This document shows positions 1 through 5,430 of a stretch of 5,496 bases of DNA, in pieces; the first letter of the stretch is position 1, and each line of letters begins with the position of its first letter. The notes beneath the pieces are model-generated. The model saw only the letters and a program-made list of their open reading frames with translations, had not been told where the DNA came from and did not search any database. This stretch comes from Desulfobacterales bacterium (GTDB lineage: Bacteria > Desulfobacterota > Desulfobacteria > Desulfobacterales > JAUCGF01), in contig JAOZRC010000404.1 in assembly GCA_029940345.1 (NCBI GenBank), positions 1 through 5,496 on the forward strand, in the 5' to 3' direction. Both the position numbers and the translations under genes were made by a program.

Positions 1-2
1 CA

Positions 3-52
3 GCACTCCCCATGAAAGTGTAAACTACTTTTAAGCTATTATGAAGGATGCC
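3..52 (+). repeat. Short interspersed repeat, copy 1 (cut by window edge)
   Basis: The core AAAGTGTAAACTACTTTT lies at 15-32, followed after 8 bp by ATGAAGGATG (41-50) and CC. The same core and tail recur at 105-140 and 2361-2395, and a variant lies on the opposite strand at 2248-2275. Similarity to the 2361 copy extends upstream: GCACTCC at 3-9 and CA at 11-12 match 2349-2355 and 2357-2358 in the same register. This copy is therefore probably the right half of a larger element whose left half lies outside the window. Function is unknown; a mobile-element end or an extragenic palindrome family are the likeliest explanations. Confidence 0.75.
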
Positions 53-104
53 GAATAACAGTTGCAAAATCCTTACTAAATTTAATCCTTGTAGATCAGC
101 GAGG

Positions 105-140
105 AAAGTGTAAACTACTTTTCACCTTATATATAGGATG
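105..140 (+). repeat. Short interspersed repeat, copy 2
   Basis: The 18-bp core AAAGTGTAAACTACTTTT (105-122) is identical to copy 1. After the same 8-bp gap comes ATATAGGATG (131-140), which has two changes from ATGAAGGATG. It lies exactly 90 bp downstream of copy 1 in the same orientation, about 115 bp before the metG start. Unlike copies 1 and 3, it has no GCACTCC motif just upstream. It may be a solitary end or an ancient duplication. Confidence 0.7.
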
Positions 141-155
141 CTCAGATTACTTATA

Positions 156-224
156 TTTGCCAAGTAAGTTCTACCGGAACATATTAAATTTAATGTGTTA
201 GCGTTATTGAAAAAACTTGGCAAA
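156..224. repeat. 10-bp inverted repeat in the metG leader
   Basis: TTTGCCAAGT (156-165) and ACTTGGCAAA (215-224) are perfect reverse complements separated by 49 bp. The loop contains the 12-bp perfect palindrome ATTAAATTTAAT (183-194). The right arm ends 21 bp before the ribosome-binding site of metG. It could be an operator pair or part of a structured 5' leader. It lacks the specifier and antiterminator layout of a T-box that I would recognise, so no riboswitch class is assigned. Confidence 0.45.
157..185 (+). promoter_or_regulatory. Possible sigma-70 promoter of metG
   Basis: TTGCCA (157-162, 5 of 6 to TTGACA) is followed after 17 bp by CATATT (180-185, 4 of 6 to TATAAT). This is the best -35/-10 pair I found by eye ahead of metG. 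It would give a leader of roughly 60 nt. The -35 overlaps the left arm of the inverted repeat at 156-165. The region is AT-rich, so chance matches are easy. Confidence 0.3.
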
Positions 225-244
225 GGGCCGAATGGGAAACTCGC

Positions 245-250
245 AAGGAG
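245..250 (+). promoter_or_regulatory. Ribosome-binding site that fixes the metG start
   Basis: AAGGAG lies 5 bp before ATG 256. Two in-frame alternatives upstream, TTG 217 and ATG 232, lack a comparable site. Starting at 256 gives MAKPFYITTPIYYVN, the usual beginning of bacterial methionyl-tRNA synthetases, whereas the upstream extension would add 13 non-conserved residues. Confidence 0.85.
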
Positions 251-255
251 AAACA

Positions 256-2196
256 ATGGCAAAGCCATTTTATATAACCACACCAATTTATTACGTTAAT
301 TCAAAACCTCATCTGGGACATGCCTACACAACTATTATCGCCGACGTCGCCGCTCGTTTTCATTCACTATTCGATGCAGACACCTTCTTTCTCACGGGCA
401 CAGATGAACATGGTGATAAAATCGTACGTGCTGCCGCCAATCAGAATATCACCCCCCAATCTTATGTAGATATGGTCAGCGGACTTTTCAAATCGCTTTG
501 GCCAGAGCTAAATATCCGCAATAACGCCTTTATTCGCACCACGGACCCATCACATATCGCCATTGTTCAACAAATTCTTCAAAAAATTTACGATTCAGGC
601 GATATTTACTTCAGTGAATATGAAGGATTATATTGCTTTGATTGTGAACGGTTTTACAGCCCGCGTGAACTTAAAGATGGTAAATGCCCGGATCATGAAA
701 AAAAACCGGAGAGCATCAAAGAGACCAACTATTTTTTTAAGATGAGCCGTTACCAAGAGTGGCTGATCAGCCATATTAAGGACAATCCTGGCTTTATACG
801 CCCTGAACGATACAAAAAGGAAGTTTTAGCTTTTCTTAGAGAACCTTTGGATGATTTATGCATTTCGCGTCCGAAAACCCGCCTTAAATGGGGAATCACA
901 CTTCCTTTTGATGAAAATTATGTCACTTATGTCTGGTTTGACGCCCTGTTAAACTATATTTCCGCTTTGGATTATCCTGATGGAGATCAATTTAAAAAAT
1001 TTTGGCCTGTGGCGCAGCATATTGTCGCCAAGGACATTTTGAAACCGCATGGCATCTACTGGCCAATTATGCTGAAAGCGGCCGGTATTCCGCTTTACAA
1101 GCATCTCAATGTCCACGGTTATTGGAATATTGACCAGAGCAAAATGTCGAAAAGTTTGGGAAATGTTGTTGATCCGCTTCTGCTCAAAGAAAAATATGGT
1201 ATTGATGCGTTTCGGTTTTTTCTGATGCGGGATATGGTTTTCGGACGGGATTCTGATTTTAACGAAACCGCCATGATAGAACGAATCAATGCCGACCTGG
1301 CCAATGATTTGGGAAACCTGTTTTCCCGGGTGATAGCCATGACACATAAGTATTTTTCCGGATGCGTTCCTTCAACAGATTCCGAGACCGAACAGGAGAT
1401 GGCACCGGGGTTACAGCTATATGCTCGCAAAGCAGTTAAAGAATATGCTGACGCAATAAATGCTTTTGAATTCCACAAAGGTTTGGCCGCAATATGGAAA
1501 TTTATTGACCACAGTAATAAATATATTGTTCAGACATCGCCTTGGGACATGGCGAAAGAACCGTCGCAAAGAAAACAACTGGCCTTTGTTATCTATAATT
1601 TGCTTGAAGGACTGCGCATTATTTCTGGTTTAATCTGGCCCATCATGCCGGTGACGGCGGTAAAAATGCAAGAACATCTCGGAATGGAATCGGCTGATTC
1701 TTCAGATATGCCGCTACTCAATATACACCAACTTTTATCATGGAAAGAATTACCTTCAGACGTTCAGGTAAAGCCGACGATTGCTCTTTTTCCCCGTATT
1801 GACGTCAAAAAAGATACGGTGCAATCTCTTAAGAAATCTAAAAAACAACTTTCCCCCGTAGAGCTAAAAACCAAACCACTTATTGATTATGAACTATTTT
1901 CTAAGATTGATCTCAGGGTGGCGACCGTGTTAGCTGCCAGAAAGGTCCCTAAATCTAAAAAGCTATTGCAGTTGGAAGTGGACTGCGGGGAAAAACGTTC
2001 TATTATCGCCGGAATCGCTGCAAGCTATGCACCTGATGATCTGATTGGTAAACAAGTTATCATGGTTGCAAATCTAAAACCGGCCAAAATAATGGGCCAT
2101 ATATCCCAAGGGATGCTAATTGCCGCGGTTGATGGTGACAAATGCACAGTGGCAACGCCGAACCAACCTGTCGAGCCGGGAACAGCTCTGAGTTGA
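256..2196 (+). CDS. metG: Methionyl-tRNA synthetase
   Basis: Class I aminoacyl-tRNA synthetase (EC 6.1.1.10) that joins methionine to initiator and elongator tRNA(Met) in the cytoplasm, using ATP. The 646-residue protein is complete. The Rossmann catalytic domain carries the HIGH-type signature HLGH at 19-22 and KMSKS at 296-300, with GTDEHG at 48-53. A zinc knuckle of Cys127, Cys130, Cys144 and His147 (CxxC/CxxH) marks the single-knuckle form known from Thermus-type enzymes. An anticodon-binding helical domain follows, then a Lys/Ser-rich linker at about 510-540. From about residue 544 there is an EMAPII/Trbp111-like tRNA-binding domain (FSKIDLRVATV through QGMLIAA), which in this family also supports dimerisation. 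The start at ATG 256 is set by AAGGAG at 245-250. The gene stands alone, with repeat-rich DNA on both sides. No frameshift or lost catalytic motif is visible. Confidence 0.97.
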   Translation: MAKPFYITTPIYYVNSKPHLGHAYTTIIADVAARFHSLFDADTFFLTGTDEHGDKIVRAAANQNITPQSYVDMVSGLFKSLWPELNIRNNAFIRTTDPSHIAIVQQILQKIYDSGDIYFSEYEGLYCFDCERFYSPRELKDGKCPDHEKKPESIKETNYFFKMSRYQEWLISHIKDNPGFIRPERYKKEVLAFLREPLDDLCISRPKTRLKWGITLPFDENYVTYVWFDALLNYISALDYPDGDQFKKFWPVAQHIVAKDILKPHGIYWPIMLKAAGIPLYKHLNVHGYWNIDQSKMSKSLGNVVDPLLLKEKYGIDAFRFFLMRDMVFGRDSDFNETAMIERINADLANDLGNLFSRVIAMTHKYFSGCVPSTDSETEQEMAPGLQLYARKAVKEYADAINAFEFHKGLAAIWKFIDHSNKYIVQTSPWDMAKEPSQRKQLAFVIYNLLEGLRIISGLIWPIMPVTAVKMQEHLGMESADSSDMPLLNIHQLLSWKELPSDVQVKPTIALFPRIDVKKDTVQSLKKSKKQLSPVELKTKPLIDYELFSKIDLRVATVLAARKVPKSKKLLQLEVDCGEKRSIIAGIAASYAPDDLIGKQVIMVANLKPAKIMGHISQGMLIAAVDGDKCTVATPNQPVEPGTALS

Positions 2197-2243
2197 CCGC
2201 ATGAGGTGTAAATCAAGATTGTTGGTAAACCGATAATCTCCAC

Positions 2244-2272
2244 TTGACATCCTTCATTTGTCGTTTTACACT
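2244..2272 (+). promoter_or_regulatory. Possible promoter inside repeat copy 4
   Basis: A perfect -35 TTGACA (2244-2249) is followed after exactly 17 bp by TACACT (2267-2272, 4 of 6 to TATAAT). Most of it lies within the minus-strand repeat copy at 2248-2275. A transcript would start near 2279 and run directly through the paired palindromes at 2287-2349. It could read on toward the transpeptidase gene or yield a short structured RNA. It may also be chance. Confidence 0.35.
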
Positions 2273-2275
2273 TTT
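2248..2275 (-). repeat. Short interspersed repeat, copy 4 (inverted, shortened)
   Basis: Read on the minus strand this is AAAAGTGTAAAA, a 6-bp gap, then ATGAAGGATG. Compared with the other copies it keeps the GTGTAAA start and the ATGAAGGATG end but lacks the CTACTTTT segment between them. That makes it about 7-8 bp shorter. It forms the left outer arm of the element at 2248-2395. Confidence 0.6.
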
Positions 2276-2286
2276 AAGATGAGGTA

Positions 2287-2349
2287 CCAAACTTACAGTT
2301 TGGCAGTTACCAATACAGCCGTTTATCGACCGCCAAACTGTAAGTTTGG
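2287..2349. repeat. Pair of REP-like palindromes forming an 18-bp inverted repeat
   Basis: The left unit is CCAAACT-TAC-AGTTTGG (2287-2303) and the right unit is CCAAACT-GTA-AGTTTGG (2333-2349). Each is a perfect 7-bp palindrome with a 3-bp loop. The two are also exact reverse complements over 18 bp (2287-2304 against 2332-2349) with a 27-bp spacer. The DNA or RNA can therefore form either two small hairpins or one long one. There is no T-run after it, so a classical intrinsic terminator is not supported, although it could slow or block transcription leaving metG. Confidence 0.8.
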
Positions 2350-2360
2350 CACTCCGCAAC

Positions 2361-2395
2361 AAAGTGTAAACTACTTTTGGGTAAAATGAAGGATG
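2361..2395 (+). repeat. Short interspersed repeat, copy 3
   Basis: The core AAAGTGTAAACTACTTTT (2361-2378) is identical to copies 1 and 2. It is followed after 7 bp by ATGAAGGATG (2386-2395) and CC. The upstream GCACTCC (2349-2355) is shared with copy 1. It forms the right outer arm of the 148-bp element. Confidence 0.75.
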
Positions 2396-2422
2396 CCCTC
2401 CAATTCATTCTTTTTTGTCTAA

Positions 2423-2582
2423 GAGCCTGTTTGGAAAGTCGTGATCGAAGCGAAAAAGTGTGAGAGCGAGGGCTGATTTTCGCAAATTTTAAGGGAATAG
2501 CCGGCCTATTGCCATGAAATTTGTGGAAATCAGAACCGCTCTCACGCTTTTGCAGCCGATTAAAGACTTTTCAAACAGGCTC
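2423..2582. mobile_element. 160-bp palindromic MITE, probably IS5 family (IS1031 group) derived
   Basis: The termini are 18-bp inverted repeats matching at 17 of 18 positions: GAGCCTGTTTGGAAAGTC (2423-2440) against the complement of 2565-2582. They are flanked by the direct repeat TAA at 2420-2422 and 2583-2585. Inside, GTGAGAGCG (2460-2468) mirrors CGCTCTCAC (2537-2545). CTGATTTTCGCAAATTT (2473-2489) mirrors 2517-2533 at 15 of 17 positions. The centre is the small stem AATAG/CTATT around CCGGC (2496-2510). The whole element is thus one long imperfect palindrome with no coding capacity. Ends beginning GAG with a 3-bp TNA duplication are the known hallmark of the IS1031 group of IS5-family elements; attribution to that group is inference. 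A full-length partner transposase is not in this window. Confidence 0.8.
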
Positions 2583-2592
2583 TAAGGCGTCG

Positions 2593-2632
2593 GGTTTCAG
2601 GTGTCAGGGCGTTGCTGCTGAACACTGAAACC
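2593..2632. repeat. Imperfect hairpin with TTCAGGTGTCAG motif
   Basis: The 15-nt arm at 2593-2607 pairs with 2618-2632 at 12 of 15 positions, around a 10-nt loop. The left arm contains TTCAGGTGTCAG (2596-2607), nearly identical to TTCAGGCGTCAG at 4127-4138 beyond the transpeptidase gene. It lies 8 bp after the MITE's right target duplication. It looks like a member of a second small palindromic repeat family. Confidence 0.5.
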
Positions 2633-2654
2633 TAAACTGACAGTCTTGATTCAC

Positions 2655-2677
2655 ACCCTCACACATATTTTGAGGGT
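2655..2677. promoter_or_regulatory. 7-bp dyad over the likely promoter of the transpeptidase gene
   Basis: ACCCTCA (2655-2661) and TGAGGGT (2671-2677) are perfect reverse complements with a 9-bp gap. The dyad covers the candidate -35 box (2658-2663) and most of the promoter spacer. It would suit an operator for a dimeric regulator. A leader hairpin is less likely, since it lies upstream of the predicted transcription start. Confidence 0.4.
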
Positions 2678-2687
2678 CTCGTACAAT
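2658..2687 (+). promoter_or_regulatory. Possible promoter of the transpeptidase gene
   Basis: TACAAT (2682-2687, 5 of 6 to TATAAT) is a good -10. A weaker -35, CTCACA (2658-2663, 4 of 6), sits 18 bp upstream. Transcription would begin near 2694, leaving a very short leader that still holds the AGGGG ribosome-binding site at 2696-2700. Confidence 0.35.
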
Positions 2688-2706
2688 TTCATATCAGGGG
2701 TAAATT

Positions 2707-4122
2707 ATGCAACGTTATCAAGAAATTACCGATAAGCGCTTATTTGAAAAATCCAGTTGGCGAGAGTATCAGCGCGCTTTGAAGCGGGAAACAAAAAAAC
2801 GTTCCGTCTTGAATTTATTTAAATATACATCCGTTTTTATCTTCATTTTCATGTCTGTGATTGCCATCCTGGGAGGGCTAAACGGAAATGCCAATGAATA
2901 CGTTCCTATCAATTCCCTTTCGATAAAAACTGAAGCTTCGATAAACATCTTGGATAAAGTGACACCCGCACTGGGTAAAAAAGATGTTCAGCGACTGTTA
3001 AGCAATCACCCATTGGAAAACTTGAAAAAAGAATCCTTTGAGTTTGATGTAAACGGTAACAACTATCTGATTAATACGACCCTTGATATCGACTTGCAGC
3101 GTTTCATATCGGATAAGATCAGTAAATACACATCTCGAAAGCGGTATGTTTCAGAACAGATCGGATTCGTTGCGATGGACCCTTATACCGGTAAGATTCT
3201 GGCGATGGTGGGTTTCAATAAAAATCGTGATGCCGGTAATCCATGTATTGATAGTAAATTCCCAGCGGCCAGTGTTTTTAAAATCATTACAGCAGCGGCA
3301 GCTATCGAAAAATACGACCTGAATTCAGATTCCAAACTGAAATATAATGGTCGTAAATACAGCTTGTACAAATCGCAACTGAAGGATAAAACTGATAAAT
3401 ATACACATTACACAACCTTGCGCGACTCTTTTGCCTTGTCCATCAATCCGGTGTTTGGCAAACTCGGGAAATTAATGTTAGGTAAAGCGGTTCTGACACA
3501 GTATGCCAAAGCATTTGGTTTCAATCGTGATATCGGTTTCGAACTTGATTTTGATCCCAGTGTCATCTCTATCACGAATGAACCCTATCAATTGGCCGAA
3601 ATCGCCAGTGGGTATAATCGTGATACCACCATATCCCCACTTCACGGCGCTTTGATGGCTTCAGCCGTTTTAAATAATGGAATACTGTTGGAGCCCACCA
3701 TTGTAGACCGGTTAACGGATCATAACGGACGGATATTATATCGAAGCCATTTTACACCGATTCATCAGGCGATCACACCGCATGCGTCTGTTGTTTTGGC
3801 CGATATTATGAAAGAAACGATCAAATCGGGAACATGCCGGAAGGCATTCAGAGGTTATAAGAAGGATCGGGTGCTTTCCAGACTCCGTATTGGCGGAAAA
3901 TCCGGTTCGATTAAAAATAAAGCTCGAACAGCTTATATAGACTGGTTTATCGGATATGCCCAGGAAAAAAAGGGGCAAGAGAATCTGGTTGTTTCCGTTG
4001 TGGTTGCCCATGGTAAATATCGCGGCGTGAGGGCGGCGCATTATGCCCGTGAAGCGATGAAACGTTATTTTGGCGCCTATTTTGCCAGAAGCGACTCGGA
4101 TAGAAAAAAAATTAAAAGCTGA
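2707..4122 (+). CDS. Membrane-anchored penicillin-binding protein, transpeptidase domain only
   Basis: DD-transpeptidase of the penicillin-binding protein family (PF00905), expected to cross-link peptidoglycan stem peptides in the periplasm. The 471-residue protein has a basic cytoplasmic N-terminus (1-35), one membrane segment at about 38-58, and then a linker. TTLDIDLQ at 124-131 resembles the linker that precedes the transpeptidase domain of class A proteins. Three active-site motifs are present in the right order: SVFK with nucleophile Ser189 and Lys192, SIN at 245-247, and KSG at 398-400 (KSG instead of the commoner KTG). No GT51 glycosyltransferase domain precedes it, and there is no obvious class B dimerisation domain, so it is short for either class. 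AGGGG (2696-2700) lies 6 bp before ATG 2707. The gene is 126 bp upstream of kdnA, another envelope gene. A specialised or accessory cross-linking enzyme is likely, but its exact role cannot be read from the sequence. Confidence 0.88.
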   Translation: MQRYQEITDKRLFEKSSWREYQRALKRETKKRSVLNLFKYTSVFIFIFMSVIAILGGLNGNANEYVPINSLSIKTEASINILDKVTPALGKKDVQRLLSNHPLENLKKESFEFDVNGNNYLINTTLDIDLQRFISDKISKYTSRKRYVSEQIGFVAMDPYTGKILAMVGFNKNRDAGNPCIDSKFPAASVFKIITAAAAIEKYDLNSDSKLKYNGRKYSLYKSQLKDKTDKYTHYTTLRDSFALSINPVFGKLGKLMLGKAVLTQYAKAFGFNRDIGFELDFDPSVISITNEPYQLAEIASGYNRDTTISPLHGALMASAVLNNGILLEPTIVDRLTDHNGRILYRSHFTPIHQAITPHASVVLADIMKETIKSGTCRKAFRGYKKDRVLSRLRIGGKSGSIKNKARTAYIDWFIGYAQEKKGQENLVVSVVVAHGKYRGVRAAHYAREAMKRYFGAYFARSDSDRKKIKS

Positions 4123-4126
4123 AGTA

Positions 4127-4231
4127 TTCAGGCGTCAGCGAGTGAAAGTGAAAAACGATTGTTTTCCAGATCCTTGTAATTTTCAAAAACCAAAGGGTCT
4201 TTACCAATCCTGACGCCTATAAACACCTGAA
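4127..4231. repeat. Inverted repeat in the transpeptidase-kdnA spacer
   Basis: AGGCGTCAG (4130-4138) and CTGACGCCT (4210-4218) are perfect 9-bp reverse complements with a 71-bp interval. The left arm extends to TTCAGGCGTCAG (4127-4138), one base different from TTCAGGTGTCAG at 2596-2607. To the right, CACCTGAA (4224-4231) is the complement of TTCAGGTG, so related words lie on both sides of the transpeptidase gene. TATAAA at 4218-4223 could serve as a -10 for kdnA, but I find no good -35. No T-run follows, so this is not an intrinsic terminator. Confidence 0.5.
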
Positions 4232-4248
4232 CACAAGGAGCTCACTAA

Positions 4249-5430
4249 ATGCCCGGGTTTGAACTTTTCGGAGATGAGGAACGTAAGGAAGTTAACGATG
4301 TTTTGGAAACCGGCGTGCTATTTCGTTACGGCTTTGAACCGATGCGACAGGGACACTGGAAAGCACGTTCATTTGAAGAGCAACTGGTCAAGCGGCTGGG
4401 CGCATCCTATTGTCATTTATGCGCCACTGGCACTTCCGCACTGGTCACCGCTTTGGTTGCCTGCGGAATCGGTGCGGGCGATGAGGTGATCGTGCCGCCG
4501 TTTACATTCATCGCCACAATTGAAGCTGTGCTGGCCGCCGGTGCGGTTCCGGTGTTTGCCGAGATTGATGAAACCTTGTGCCTTGATCCCCAGGTGCTCA
4601 AAACTGTCATCACGTCGCGTACACGCGCAATCTTGCCCGTTCATATGTGCGGTTCCATGGCACGTATTGATGATATCGGACAGATTTGTGAGCAACACGG
4701 TCTTATTCTGATCGAAGACGCCTGCCAGTCGCTAGGTGGGTCTTTTAACGGCAAGGCCCTGGGAACTTTCGGAAAGGCGGGATGCTTTTCTTTTGATCCC
4801 GTTAAAACCGTTACTTGTGGTGAAGGGGGTGCAGTTGTCACCGACGACACTGCTGTTTACACCCATGCAGACGCTTTCACCGACCATGGGCATGATCATA
4901 AAGGTGATGATCGCGGGCTGGAAGCACACCTGATTTTAGGAACCAATTTTCGGATCAGCGAATTGAATGCCGCCGTCGGACTTGCTCAATTGCGCAAGCT
5001 GGATATGATGCTGGACAAACAGCGCCAAACCAAAAAAATAATTAAAGAAGCACTTTCACAATCGGATAAAATCAGATTCAGACACATCCCTGACCCCGAC
5101 GGTGATACGGCGACCTTTCTCTCTTTTTTCCTGCCCGATGAATCTGCCGCCCTGACAGCAGTTAATAAATTCGGTGAAGCCGGCGTGGATGGCTGTTTCA
5201 ATTGGTATGCCAACAATTGGCACTATATCCGTCACTGGGATCATCTGAAACAATGGCGCACCGCGGCCAAAATGCCATCGCAACAGACTGAACATTGCCC
5301 GGATTATGAAAATCTGACGCTACCGCAATCCGATGACATCATGCGTCGAACGATTTCGATGCAGATTAAGCTATCCTGGACAGTGGAACAGATTGAGCAG
5401 CGTATTGCTAAGATGATGGATATCATATAG
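4249..5430 (+). CDS. kdnA: 8-amino-3,8-dideoxy-manno-octulosonate (Kdo8N) transaminase
   Basis: PLP-dependent aminotransferase of the DegT/DnrJ/EryC1 family (fold type I). KdnA (EC 2.6.1.109), characterised in Shewanella oneidensis, transfers an amino group from glutamate to the C8 aldehyde made from Kdo by KdnB. The product, Kdo8N, replaces Kdo in the inner core of lipopolysaccharide. From memory, the N-terminus MPGFELFG, RYGF (26-29), GHWKA (35-39), the VHMCGSM segment, FDPVKTVTCGEGGAV and the WYANNWHYIR segment (319-328) all match KdnA closely rather than generic sugar aminotransferases. Expected catalytic features are visible: GTSAL (61-65) near the cofactor phosphate, Asp157 in EDACQS for the pyridine nitrogen, Lys186 as the Schiff-base lysine, and ISELN (236-240). 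The protein is 393 residues and looks complete. AAGGAG (4235-4240) lies 8 bp before ATG 4249. The partner kdnB is not within the window. A different DegT-family substrate is the main alternative. Confidence 0.85.
   Translation: MPGFELFGDEERKEVNDVLETGVLFRYGFEPMRQGHWKARSFEEQLVKRLGASYCHLCATGTSALVTALVACGIGAGDEVIVPPFTFIATIEAVLAAGAVPVFAEIDETLCLDPQVLKTVITSRTRAILPVHMCGSMARIDDIGQICEQHGLILIEDACQSLGGSFNGKALGTFGKAGCFSFDPVKTVTCGEGGAVVTDDTAVYTHADAFTDHGHDHKGDDRGLEAHLILGTNFRISELNAAVGLAQLRKLDMMLDKQRQTKKIIKEALSQSDKIRFRHIPDPDGDTATFLSFFLPDESAALTAVNKFGEAGVDGCFNWYANNWHYIRHWDHLKQWRTAAKMPSQQTEHCPDYENLTLPQSDDIMRRTISMQIKLSWTVEQIEQRIAKMMDII

Larger units (their letters stand above)
2248..2395. repeat. 148-bp nested symmetric palindromic element
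   Basis: The element has a minus-strand repeat copy (2248-2275), an 11-bp spacer, a palindrome (2287-2303), a 29-bp middle, a second palindrome (2333-2349), another 11-bp spacer, and a plus-strand repeat copy (2361-2395). Order and spacing are thus mirrored about the centre. It contains no open reading frame of note. The architecture suits a non-autonomous mobile element or a doublet of extragenic palindromes (REPIN-like). I see no clear target-site duplication flanking it: the left flank is CTTGA and the right flank is CCCTCC. Confidence 0.65.

Noticed and set aside
15..140. CRISPR array
   Set aside because: Only two copies lie near each other, 90 bp apart, with others scattered and inverted more than 2 kb away. 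There is no regular repeat-spacer pattern and there are no cas genes.
217..255. Extension of metG to TTG 217 or ATG 232
   Set aside because: ATG 256 has a well-placed AAGGAG and gives the canonical N-terminus. The extra residues are not family-like.
949..1478. Two overlapping antisense open frames of 132 and 119 codons inside metG
   Set aside because: They overlap strongly conserved metG sequence including KMSKS, have no ribosome-binding site that I can see, and their translations resemble no known family. They are shadows of the real gene.
2287..2350. Intrinsic terminator of metG
   Set aside because: The stems are good but no T-run follows on the plus strand. The mirrored repeat context explains the palindromes better.
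4413..5295. Antisense and alternate-frame open frames inside kdnA
   Set aside because: All are overlapped by the conserved aminotransferase frame and have no support of their own.
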